Part shown: piece after piece, positions 38,401-51,800 of the stretch
Position numbering within the stretch: the stretch's first letter is position 1
How the letters are laid out: every line of letters starts with the position of its first letter
Assembly: GCA_026874595.1 (NCBI GenBank)
Contig: CM049318.1
Location: forward strand, 4,541,741-4,605,740
DNA: 64,000 bases
From: Sipunculus nudus
Lineage: Eukaryota; Annelida; Sipuncula; Golfingiida; Sipunculidae
Direction: 5' to 3'
Notes under the pieces: model-generated
Database searches by the model: none
Seen by the model: only the letters and a program-made list of their open reading frames with translations
What the model was told of the DNA's origin: nothing
Program-made: the position numbers and the translations under genes

Positions 38401-41400
38401 TCGTGGCCTTGTATACCTGTAATGTTTTCTCACACACAGTACAAACAGAAAATCCAGGGGCCAGCTTTCAGGACCTCGCCAGCAAAATAGCAGAGAAGTG
38501 GAGGTCTTTAACAGATGAAGAAAAGGAAAAGTTTGAAGAGCTGGCTGCAAAAGATAGGGAAAGGTGGGTTCTTCATAATGCAGCACTGATAATACTGAGA
38601 AACAAGTTAGATCTTTCAATTTCCATGAATATTAAGTAGCATCTCTTAGTGCGCATGCTGATGAAAAAAAACTTGCTAAACTTGCTAATACGATCTTAAT
38701 GGCCAAAACTGCAAGTATTAAAGGGCAATTTGTCTGGAAACACTGTCGTTCACAAGATCCAGTTCGTATCTCGAATGGCATGGCTGGGTCTCTGCTGCTG
38801 GGATCGGTAGAGAGAATGAAGGTTGCTTCTGCCTTTGCGGCTGTGAATGCTGTAGCTTTCCTACAAGATCACCGGTTCGGGATGTACGGTGGCGGTCTCT
38901 CACGGCTCCCTGCTTGGCTTGGTGTGGCATTGCGTCTGTTGGCTCAGAGAACTTGCTTAGGGAGCGCGCAGGGCTGAGGTCTTGGCCACAGCAACCTGTA
39001 GCTGCTTGATGAGCGTAAACTTCTTCTGCTGTTCTGCTCTCAGTGTGCAAACTGTACTGCTGTTGAAAAGGGACTTGACACATGGTTTGACAGCTTCACT
39101 AAAAGATCAACATGCATTCACACCCACACACACACAAACCCATGGTAATGCTTGTTTCTTATTCATGGGTGGCCTTAACTGTTATATTCTATATTATCTG
39201 CATTTGAACAGCCTATGTGGACTGTTGCAAAATGTTATATGTCCTTTACTCATATTTTGTACTTTATTCTTAATATTACATATCATTTTATTAAATATAT
39301 CATTGAATGCTTTAGTTATTGCAATAAGCTGTGATATGTGTGAAATACACATAATTATCTTAGAGTTAAGAATAAAATTTAGCCACAGTGAATCATAGTC
39401 CAAGATGATTTCTCATTTATCTCACATATTTGGATATTTGCAAATGTAATTGTGTGGCCAGTTTCAAGTCTTGAATGTCAAAAAACTTTCTAAAGCTTAA
39501 TGATGACAAGACTGGATTCCTTACAATAGGAAGCAAGAACCAGCTCTCCATGCCCTCCTCCAAACCAACTATTAATGTCATTTATGCCAAATTTGACTTG
39601 GTGTTTAAACCTTCAGTGTCATTTTGTTAGCTCAGCTGACTATAAGTCATCTGAGCTATAGTCATGGTCCATTGTCCGTCGTCCGTCCGTCTGTCTGTCC
39701 GTCCGTCCGTTCGTCCGTCTGTCCGTCCGTCTGGATGTCCGTCCGTAAGACTGGCACGTTTCAACACCGTTGGACCTACGAATCTGAATTTCGGCATTCA
39801 GTTAGATGTCCCCATAATCTCCTACCATGCCAAAAATTGGGTCAATAGGACTTCGTTCCCCTGAGATATTAAGGAAAAACCTCAATTTTTTATTAAAAAT
39901 CTATTTTCACACTTCAGGACTGCCTAAAATCAAAACCACTCATCTGGTTTTCTTCATATTTACTATAAATATTCCTCTATATAGTTCCTATGTACATGCC
40001 AGATATTAAGTCAGTATTATATAATTTAAAAAAGTTATGGGCCCAAACATAATGGACTTTGTAAAAAAATCAGGAAGATATTTGGTCAATTAAGACCAAA
40101 AGTGTTAAAGGTAGGGACTTTTTTCCAGTAATACAACTTTAATTAATCAAAATTTAATTGTATACCAAAAATTAGATCAAAATTTGTTAAATTTTTAGCT
40201 CAGCTGACTGAAAGTCATCTGAGCTATAGCGATCACTCTTTGTCCGTCGTCCGTCTGTCCGTCTGTCCGTCCGTTAACCAGGCACAAATCGTAACCGCTG
40301 GACCTAGAACCTTGTAACTTTGGATTCTGAGAGGTCCATAAAAAATCTCCTTGGAAACCAGAAATTAGGTCTCTGTTACCCATATCCTTCGAGCTATGTG
40401 GCCCCAAAGTACCCCCCAGAAAAGTCCAAAATTTCATACAAAAACTTCAATATCTCAATAACTACTTGACTGATGGTCATGATTTTTGGCATACATATTG
40501 ATCATGAGATGTTACATCACTTCCTGCAGAATATTGGCGCCACCTGTATTTTTCGATTTTTTACGAATTTTTTTCTCTATTTTGAGACCTTTAAAAATGT
40601 GAACATCTGTTAACAAGGCACAAATCATAAAGACTGGACTTAGAATCTTAATTCTTGACACACTGAGAGGTCCATGAAAAATCTCCTTGGAAACCAGAAA
40701 TTAGGTCTCTGTTACCCATATCCTTTGAGCTATGAGGCCCCAAAGTACCCCCCAGAATAGTAAAAAATATCATACAAAAACTTCAAAATCTCAATAACTA
40801 CATCACTGATGGTCAAAGTCTGATGAAAAGTCTCCATGGAAACTTGAAATTAGGTCTCTGTTACCCATATTCTTTAACCTGTATGGGTCCAAAATACCCC
40901 CCCCCCCAGAATAATGGAAAATTTGATACAAAAACTGCAGTATTTCAATAACTACAACACTGATGGTCATGATTTTCGGCATACATATTGATCATGAGCT
41001 GTTCCATCAGTTTCTGCAGACTGGGTGTGCCACCTCTATTTTTTTTTCAAATTTTTACGAATTTTTTTCTTTTTTTTGAGACCTTTAAAGATGTGGTTAT
41101 CTGTCAACAGGGTACAAATCGCAACAACTGGACCTAGAATCTTCATTCTTGTCATGCAAGGAGGCCCATGAAAGGTGCCTGTGGAAACTTGAAATTAGGT
41201 CTCTGTTACCCATATCCTTCAAGCTATAGGACTCCGAAGTATCCCTCAGAATAATGGACAATTTGATACAAAAACTGAAGTATCTGAACAACTAATGCAG
41301 AGATCACCATGATTTTTTGCATGGATATTGACCATTAAGTGTTTTTATTAGTTTCTGCAGACTGGTGGAGCCTCCTGTATTTTTGTATCCGGCAAAACGA

Positions 41401-44400
41401 AGTTTTGCGGATACTATGTTTTTGACCGAGTTCCTCCGCCGCGGCGGCGTTCGTTTCCAGAGAGCTCCTCGGAGACTAATGGACCGATTTTTCCCAAACT
41501 TACACCTATTATCGGGTCACATGTGAACTGGTACCTAACCAATTTGCATTGACCTCTGACCTTTCCTCTCTATCCAGTGTCCATTTGTGGGTCTGTTTCC
41601 ACTCATAAACCCTCATATCTCGGGAACCGTTTGATCGATCAGGAAATAAAATTGATACAAATGTAGCCCTTGGATTGCTTTATAACATACACAAAAAATG
41701 GTAGCGCCACCTGTAACCATGTTTGCACAGTGTCCATCTGTTCATCTGCCTTGGGTTAAAATGACTCATATCTCTGCAGTGAATTGACTAATTCACCTGA
41801 AATTCGTCATGTGTATACATCCAGGATAGCTTTCTTGATTTTATGACAGGTGGCGCCACCTACGTTCACATTCACGCTGATGACATCCAAGCTTATATCT
41901 CGGGAACCGTTTGACCGATCAGGAAATAAAATTTATACAAATGTAGCCCTTTGATAGCTCTGTAACATACACAAAAAATGGTGGCGCCACCTATACAATG
42001 TTTGCACAGCGTCTGTCTGTTAGTCTGCCGTGGCCTAAAATTACTCATTTCTCTGTAGTGGTTCGACATAACTGCATAAAATTTTGCAGGTTTATACATC
42101 GTGGACAGCTTTCTTGATTTTATGACAGGTGGCGCCACCTACATTCTAGTTAACGCTGGACACATCCAAGCTCATATCTCAGGAACCATTTGACCGATTG
42201 GGCCAAAATTGTGCATGTGTTTAGATCTCACATAGGTCTTTATCATACACAAAACTAGAGGGGTTACCTGCAAAGATTTTTGCACAGTGTTTGTCTGTTT
42301 GGCTGCCATGGGCAAAAATCGCTCATATACATGTAGTGGTTTGACTTTTCTGCCTAAAATTTTGCAGGTGTATACAACTTGGACAGCTTTCTGGATTTGT
42401 GGTAGGTGGCACAACCTTCATACACATTTAGGCTGCAGACATCCATGCTAATATGCAACATACCTCACTCTTTTTCCCCTTGCCACTCAATCCATGCCTC
42501 ACTATCCGATTTTGGCAGATACATGTAGTCACTTGTCGGTTACCCGTATTCTAGTTTTAAAAGTTTACACATTTTTCTCTATTTTGAGATATATAAATAC
42601 AGACTAAATCTTGGCCTGTTGGTTAATCTGTTTGATGCTTCAGTTGAATGGGTATATACTACCATTCTGATGATAAAATTTCCTTTTGCGAATCTCTTCC
42701 CAGTCAGCTGAGCGTCATGACCCATGGGTCACTTGTTTTAAATATTGGCAAAATTATAAAATTGGTACCTTAAATTTTGCCCAACTTTGGCCATGGCACG
42801 TTTTCTTCCTGTAAGTACTGTGGATTTAATTTTCACACCATGTATACATAAGGATTTAATCTGTTAAAATCTGAAATTTGAAAATAAAAGCTGCAAAATT
42901 AGGCTAGTTATTGAATTTTTTTGAAGGCTCTTGTTGTATTCCCTTACATTGTCAAGCAGTCCACTTTAATGACTGTAGGTCATTCAGTGCACATCTCTAT
43001 GCTCCTCAGGCTGTTGACATAATTTTAGATGTCCCCAAAATCTCCTACCATACCGAAAATTGGGTCATTAGGACTTTGTTCAGGACTTCGAGATATTAAG
43101 GAAAAAAAAACTCTGTTTTCCATAAAAAAAAGCCATTGTTACACTTCAGGGCTGCCTAATATCAAAACCACTGATCTGTTTTTGATTGTATTTAGGATTC
43201 ACATTCTTTTATACATTTTCTATGAACATACCAAAAATTAGGTTAGTATTGGGTATTATTTTGAAGTTATGGGCCAAAACATATTGCAATTTGTTAAAAA
43301 ATCAGGAAATATATTTACTCACATGAGAATTGCTGAACCTAGAGACTTTTTTTCAGGAATATAACTTTATTTAATCAAGATTCAATTGTTTACCCAAAAT
43401 TAGATCTGAATTTTGCAAATTTTTCAAGTTATTAGCATAAATAAAAAATCAATACCTTAAATTTTGTCCAACTTTGGCACTGTTGATTTAATTTTCACAG
43501 CATATATACATAAGGATTTAATCTTTTAAAATCTGAAATTTCAAAGAAATTGATTGGAAAGAATAGCTTTTATTCATGTTTTCATACACCATGTCAAGTG
43601 TTGTTTACATCTAGCCCACCTAGTAGTACAGCCTTCACTTGCATTATGTAACCCACCCCAGGCAGCTTGCCTTGACCCAGCTTGGCCACTACTAGCAGGC
43701 TTCTCCTCTGCTCTGCACTCCCTCCCCCCCCCCCACCAGATGGTGCATAAACTAGATGAATGTTATTATTTTCTGTATGTGATTCATTTTTAGCTCAGCT
43801 GACTATAAGTCATCTGAGCTATAGTCGTGGTCCATTGTCCGTCGTCCGTCCGTCTGTCCGTCCGTCCGTCCGTCCGTCCGTCCGTAGATGTGGCACGTTT
43901 TGAAACCGTAAGACCTAGGAATAAAAAATTCGGCATAATGTTAGATGTCCCCAAGATCTCCTACCAAGGCGAAAACTGGGTCTTTGCAACTTCGTTCCTT
44001 TGAGAAATTAAGGAAAAACCTCAATTTTTTATTAAAAACCTATTTTCACACTTTAGGACTGCCTAATATCAAAACCACTCATCTGTTTTTCCTCATATTT
44101 ACCATAAATATTCCTCTATATAGTTCCTATGTACATGCCAGAAATTATGTCTGTATTATTTAATTTAAAAAAGTTCTGGGCCCAAACATAATGCATTTTG
44201 AAAAAAATAAGGAAAGATATTTGATCACTTAACACAAAAAATGTTAAAGCTGTTGACCTTTTTTCCAGTAATATAACTTTAATTAATCAAAATTAAATTG
44301 TATACCCAAAATTAGATGAAAATCTTTTAAATTTTTTAAAATATTAATAAAAATAAAAAATTGGTACCTTAAATTTTGCCCAACTTTGACCATGGCACGT

Positions 44401-47400
44401 TTTTTTCCTGTAAGTACTGTGGATTTAATTTTCACAGCATGTTTTTGTCAGCATTTCAACTGTTAACACCAAAAATTTGAAACCAGTTGATTAAAAACTG
44501 TAGAATTTAATCAAGTTTTCAAGCACCTTGTAACATATTGTTTACATCAAGCTAGTGTTATGCAGTTTGCAAAAGCTCAGCTCCCCAGCTTCAGCTCTAA
44601 GTTCCTTAAATTCAGCATACAGTTAGATGTCTCCAAAATCCCCTACCATGCCAAGAATTTGGTCACTAGGACTTAATACCTTCGAGTTATTAATGAAAAA
44701 CTTCATTTTTCCATTAAAAACCCATTGTTACACTTCAAGACTGCCTAATATCAAAACCACTGATCTGACTTTAATCATAAACAATATACATATTTTTCAT
44801 TCTCTATGCACATCCCAGAATGATGTCAGTATTGCATAATTGTTTTAAGTTATGGGCCCAAACATAATGCACTTTGTAAAAAATCAAGAAATATATTTAC
44901 TCCCTTAACAAGGGCATTGCTAGAGATTTTTTTGTCAGGGATGTAACATTATTTATTCAAGATTCAATTGAATACCCAAAATTAGTTCTGAATTTTTCAA
45001 ATTTTATAAGTTATAAGTATAAATATAAAATTAGTACCTTAAATTTTGCCCAACTGTGACCATGGCACGTTTGTTTCCCGTGAGCACTGTTGATATAATT
45101 TTTATATCATGCACACATAAGCATTTCAGCTTTTTAGTTTAGAAAGCTGAAAGAAATTGGCCAAAAATTGTAGCTTTTATTAATGTTTTTTATGAGACCC
45201 TGTTAGACTTTGGCTCTCTCCAGCCCCTCTTGAGTCACCTGTATGTTGACCTTGTTGACCTTTCATCAAATTATGCACGCTTGAGGCGAGGCATACAGGA
45301 ATCCAGGCAGCTTATGGCCAGCCACAGTTGATCCAGGTGTCCAACCCAACTCATCTAGTAGTTTTAACCAACAACATAACAATAAACAACAAATTAATAA
45401 ATTTTTATTGGTTTTTAATAACAAATTAAAGAAAATTAGAAAAGGAATTTGTTACTTTATAATAACAGGAAATTAACTTGCAGTTACTGATGATATAAGA
45501 ATCTTGTATCAATGGGTAGAATGTCACATATTCCAAATAACACCATGCAGTCACTTAAAAAAATTGTTCAGTTCAATTTTAATGATAAAGAAGTAAATCA
45601 TATTATTCATTACTAATCATTAGGGATCATATGAAGGAAATTAATGATAGACAAAGATGCAGTTGATAATATTAATCTAGATTCCTACTGTGTCTAGTGT
45701 GTACATTGATGTGAAATTAGTCCAAAATGAATTTTTTACAGTTATTTTTTAATATAAATAAAAGCCATAAAACCAGGTACTTATGATCATTATTGAAATG
45801 TGTGAATTTTGTATATTCTGGATTCTCAACATCATTGTTTGGTGAAAATTGAATAAATACCAGACATGGTGCGAATACTTTGTAATTGTATTTAAATACG
45901 AATATGATTATGTACTCCATGATAAAATTTCTTGCATAAAGAATGGGAATTCAGGTAAAAATGAAAGTATATGAATACTCGTGCAAATACTTTCAAAATG
46001 TATTCATGAATGCATTCATGAATATATTCTTTAATATTATTTTAATAATCATATCAGTTATATTTCATTTTTAAAAATCATATGATTCTCTTATTATTTT
46101 TAATAAAAATTATTTTTAGGACATTATTTGTAATTTTTTTTAATAAATAGTTAAACTCTTATATTATATGTTCTGCTTATAAGTTATATGGCCAAGTCAA
46201 AATCTGTGTGACAATAGTACTCCAATTGTTAATAAAATAAATGAAATAAATCCTCTTCCCTGTCTCCAAAGGTACTATCAAAATCATACATAAGCTAAAC
46301 AACAACAACAACTCATAATACAGCTTATATTTATTACTACACAAAACCAGCATGTGCCTCATTTCTAAATAATATTTTTTTATCATATATAACAGCTGAG
46401 CGTCGTGACCCATAGGTCCCTTGTTATTCTAGGCTATGCTACATTTTAGATTTTGTATTGTACCACCAGGGTTACAATGATTAAAGTGTACATTTAATTG
46501 TGTCCACAAAGTGGTGTATTGCTATGAAAGTGTGGATGTTCATGAGATAAGTAATTCCTTACTTCAGAGGAGTAAAAACTTCACCAGGTGTGAAATTGAC
46601 TATTAATTTCAGTAATTAATTAAAACTTGGATAGTAATTAGCACAATGATATTGTTTGTTTCTCATTCAACCAACAGTGTGTATACTTTATTTGAAAAGA
46701 TGTTTTATTTTATCAAATTTACTGAATCTTTTATTTTATTTTGGTGAATAAAATTAAGCAGGTACTGAAAACTCCAATGTGCAAAACTTTTTAATAGTGA
46801 TTCAAGGAATAATCTTGTAGATGCCATGTTGTGGCATTATTTTCTTTTAAATTCAGTTTAAACATTTATGATTTAAAAATAATAAAATATATGTGTATGC
46901 ATAATATGACCAAATATGAGCTACACTCTGGATATATGATGATTGCAACTTTTGCAACAATTCTAATATTTTAACTTATAGTTTCAGTTTTTTACTCTGT
47001 ATATATAATGATTGCAACTTTTGCAACAATTCTAATATTTTAACTTATATTTTCAGGTTTTTTCATTTAAAATTTATAAAACCTGTAAATAAAAAAAATG
47101 ATTCAGATAAAAACTTCTTAATGGAAAAAGTGGATATGCTAAAAAAAAAATAGGCTTATATATAAACTTAAATGCATTATTCCCTTGAAAGTGAAATAAA
47201 GGTATTAGTCCATTCTGTCCACTTGCCTGTCCATCTGTAAATTTTCCATCTGTAAATTTTCATACATTACAGTATCTCAAAACTTTTACTGTTTTTCTTC
47301 ATGACAGTCTTGTCAGAGTATTAGTTTGCAATCATATATTTAGAACTTTACTATAACCAAGTAGGAGGGCCCCTTTCCTCTTAGCTTTTCATATTCTTAT

Positions 47401-48777
47401 ATAAATGAAAAACATTACAATAGAATATTTCTACATCCACTTTCGTGCTGCCCTCACTTTTCCCTTCTCCGAACCCCATCCCAAAGTTCATACTTTAATT
47501 TTTATATAACTATTCGTCCATAGGTACCTATGTACATGCCAGAAATTATGTCAATATTGTGTAATATGTAGACATAGTGGGCATCACAATAATGTACCTT
47601 GTCAAGACTAAAGAGATATTGTGTCATACAGTCACAAATTGATAAATCACTTCATCAGCATAGTTAATCATAACATCATATCTGTCAAATTGAAAGCTTG
47701 CAGACTACCATACACTTTAGATCCTTCAACAAATAGCCTTATCATCATTCTACTACTGCTTATTACTGCTGTCATTGCATTCATATTTGCTCAAATATAT
47801 CACAATTTTCTACACCTCTTTAATAAATAAAAAACAAACCACTATATATGACTCTATTAATCCATCAGTCAGGTTATTTCATTTATCATTTACTCACATA
47901 TTACATTACATTCCTTTATAATAGCCCAACATGTCAATGATATTCATAAGCTTTATCGACTCGATATAGTATCACAGTGGAGAAACATTTATGGTCCAAT
48001 CACGATCAGCTGAGCGCCGTGACCCATGGGTCCCTTGTTTCTACGTGTAGAGGGGAAAATTATGGGAAATATTGGTCCGATAAGTAGGTATCTTGAAAGG
48101 CCAACAACGGATATCTTGATTCATGCCTTTATAATCTCAAGGTTTGATCACCGAGTTTATGTGTTAAATAGTTAATCGTGCAAACTAATAGAGAAGCTGC
48201 AGAGAATTGAAAATTCTGCTGCTTGGAATATCACCAGAACACATAAACATGACAGTATTTCACACATACTAAATGATCTCCACTGGCTCCCTATAGCACA
48301 GAGGATAAAATTTTAATCTTGTTGTTCACTTTTAAATGCCAGCATAACTTAGCACCCGTCTTTCTTGAAGAACTGATCCATCCATATACACCTACAAGAA
48401 CCTTACTGTCAGCTGACAGTCACATGTTAGCACAGTCAAGGACTTGCAGGACCTTATGCGGTGACAGAGCATTCTGTGCAGCTAGACATTCATTATGGAA
48501 TGCTCTTCCTCTAGTCAGACTTTGCCAATTTTCAAATCAAAACTGAAGATATATTTATTCAGAGAAGTGTTCATAAGGACAGAGGGCTAATTAACTGATT
48601 CTTTTATATCTTGTGTTATTTCTTATTGTAGTACTTTTAAATATTTTATAGTAAACTTGAAAGGTTTTAACACAACCTTTATTTTGAAGTTTATTTGTAT
48701 TTTATATTTTCTTAGTATTATTTAAAGCGTTTAAAGCATTTGAAAATGAATTTGGCAATCTAAATTTTTTAATAATG

Positions 48778-48809
<32 letters not shown>

Positions 48810-51800
48810 TGTCAATGATTGTCAATGAAATTTACAAAATATATATTTTTCAAAAAACAGCTGTGCACATGCCCATTGAATCCTTGGAGGTTTTTAAATT
48901 TAATTTTGGGAGTCTTAACTTGAAATGATTTATGTAAAAACTTCACTTTTACTGGTTTAACTTCAATTTGCCATTGTTCAACAGGTACAATGAGACCAAG
49001 TCATGTATACAGAAGGGAGCTGGAAAGCTGCATCCAATTTGGTCATCCAGCAAGAGGAGGAAGTTAAACAAGGTGAGATGGGATGGAGGACTGTACCACA
49101 ACAGACAGGGGCTATCCCATACTGGATCCGTGTGTTATACCTTTAACTTATTGATCATTAAGGGCATGAAGGATAACTTTTGTTTTACTATTTAAAAAGT
49201 AAAATTTTAAAAGTAATATATAACATGTATAACAAGTGGAGCACAACACCCCAACATTATACCTTAAATTAACATTTGAGGGCAGTCCTATAGTGAAACT
49301 GAGTAATATCTTCACCTGAGTGATTATTAAGGGCATGGAAGATAAGTTTGCGGGCTCAAGAAACTTTCCTTTACGTTATTATTTCATTGAAAATTAGAAT
49401 GTGAAATCTATACCACTAAGGTTTTTTTTTCAATATTTTTTTAATATAAAGAAAAGTACTCTTTTCAACAAATATATTTCATGTTGTATGAAATGTCAGC
49501 GGATGGAAACCTCTGATACTTATTTTGTGAATCTTTATATGAAGTGCTAATTGTCTAGGTTTTGATTTGTGTTTGTGTATAAGTGTGAGTCCTCTCTACA
49601 GTAATCCAAGGATAAACATGGTGTGAACCAGAAGAACTGCTCTGTTTTGGATGTCTTTCATTTATTACCAACACTAGTTAGTATAAGTAAATGTTAACAT
49701 TAATCACTGATATCCATGTTTTCTATCATCAGGTTGCTGATGTGAGTATTGCCAGCTTACTGCAGTCCCCAAAAGCAGCATCTAAATCATCCAGTATGGG
49801 GAACATTAAGACTGTCATTGTACGGTTCAACATGGAGTCCCTTCGGCAGTGTTACTCCCACCCTGATGAGCTCAGGTACTTACCTCCATAAAATATCAAA
49901 CTCTAAATATAATAATTGTAAATTTGTTTTACATTAGTTGATATGATAGAGTGTCAGCTCCTATGTATTCTTACCTCATTAATTAAAAATATGCATTAGA
50001 AAGGTCTGCAAAAACAGTGCTTAACTGCTCCCAAGCCATCCCCAAACATTTTATAACCATGATTTGAGGATATAGGGTGCTTGATTGGCATAGCAAGATG
50101 CCAGTACAGGAGACAGTGTTGTTCTGGTGTTCTGCATTTTTCTGATTGATTTACCATTTGCCTCCTGTAGGGGGCCCCTACTGTAATCAGAGGGTAAGGT
50201 CTGACAGAGAACATGATTTAGCACAGTTATGCCACCTGTTGTGGTGATTGTGAATTACTAACAGTCTCTCAAGATAAACAGGACACTGATTTTGATGCAG
50301 TCATTACAGCCACAGTACAACATGAATGTGCTGCTTATTGTGTGTAGGCTTATTGTGGCTGACTTCATATTCACAGGGTTAAAAGTTCACAATATTCACT
50401 TTTCCAGTATTTCCCAAGGGTTCAGTTTTCACAATCTCACCATATAAAATATTCACTTTTCCAGTATTTCCCAAGGGTTCAGTTTTCACAATCTCACCAT
50501 ATAAAAGACCTACACAGAGTATATAACCATAATTTCATGAATATTAAATAATATGTTGGACAACCCGAGGGAATATTAACCAAGTGGAATTATTGTTCAG
50601 TAATGACAGACAATTTGAAAGATCTGAAATCATTTATAATAGCATTTTGAACATATAAGATCTATTTTTATTCATAATATCAATCTTTTACCCATCAATT
50701 GACCTCACCATGAACTTTACGTGACCTTAACAGCATATTCATTTATTGAATAATCATGAGCAATACTGTTCTGTGCATCCAATCAGGTTGCCAATATTAC
50801 TGTGAGCTGTCAGTAGCCTTAAAATAACATAATTTGCCTAAATTGTGAGACCTCCCTCAAACATAACATGTGTAGTCTGTACCAGTACCTTACTCCTTAG
50901 CTGGCTTGTTTTCCAGGATATTTTTTTTATACAAAGGAGACAGTATAAAAATTTCTTGGGCAAAGGCTGCAGGAGCCATTCCTCCGACCACCAAGTGAAT
51001 GATAATATCTTACCTGGCACGTAATTCGTATGACACAAATAATCCAAAATATAGCAAAACAGTTCACAATGACTGGTATACTCAACACTTGAGAACAGAG
51101 ATAGAGAGTTTCCGGTTGATGAAGTCATCAATGCGACATTAAACGTCATCGGCCTTTGTGACGTCACGATTGTGTTGTAAACAGCTCATGCAACCATGGG
51201 CATGGAAAGCTTTCTGTGAAGGAGCATTTGGGGGTCTCTTTATCATAATTAGGTGAAAAGGGGGGCACATAATGGCTGTGGTGGTAAGGCCAATTTGGCC
51301 CTCTGATGGTTTTAAACTCTTGTTGACAAAAAGCCTACCACAGTATATCTAAGATAATACAGTATCCGTGCTTTCTTTGTTCTATGAATCCTTCAACTTA
51401 AAGGTACGTAAACATTTACAGTAATATGTGTATTATCTCACACTATTAGTTTTTATTAGTATTAGTTTATTTGGGCTGAATATAAAAGTTTCAAAGTAAA
51501 ACCTTCCATGTAAAGTGAATTACTGTCACCAGTTCACCTTTTTGTACATTAGTATGGTTCTGTGTGGGAGTAAACACAGTTCACCTGCGTCTGTACCATA
51601 ACAAGACCGGGTGACCAGAGGGTAGAATCTTTTGCACCCACAGCAATTCTGAGTCAAGTAGTAGAAACATGAACAGAGAAACACAGAAGAAACACGGATT
51701 GAAAGCTCATAACATCTTAATTTGTGAAGTGGTATGGTACAGCTGATAGGTTTATATTTTCCACTGCTGTTCACACCCCAGGTCAAGCTTTTTCCACATT

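Larger units (their letters stand above)
39627..48039 (+). mobile_element. Helentron-like element, family B copy 2 (intron 10), interrupted by copies 3 and 4
   Basis: Same ends as copy 1: 5' hairpin 39629-39657, GTCC/CGTC microsatellite (about 39675-39747), 3' TCAGCTGAGC (48006-48015), palindrome GACCCATGGGTC (48021-48032), CCCTTGTT. Removing the two nested elements (40195-42737 and 43790-46425) leaves about 3.2 kb that lines up end to end with copy 1 (25030-28224) with few differences. No coding capacity. Confidence 0.8.
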
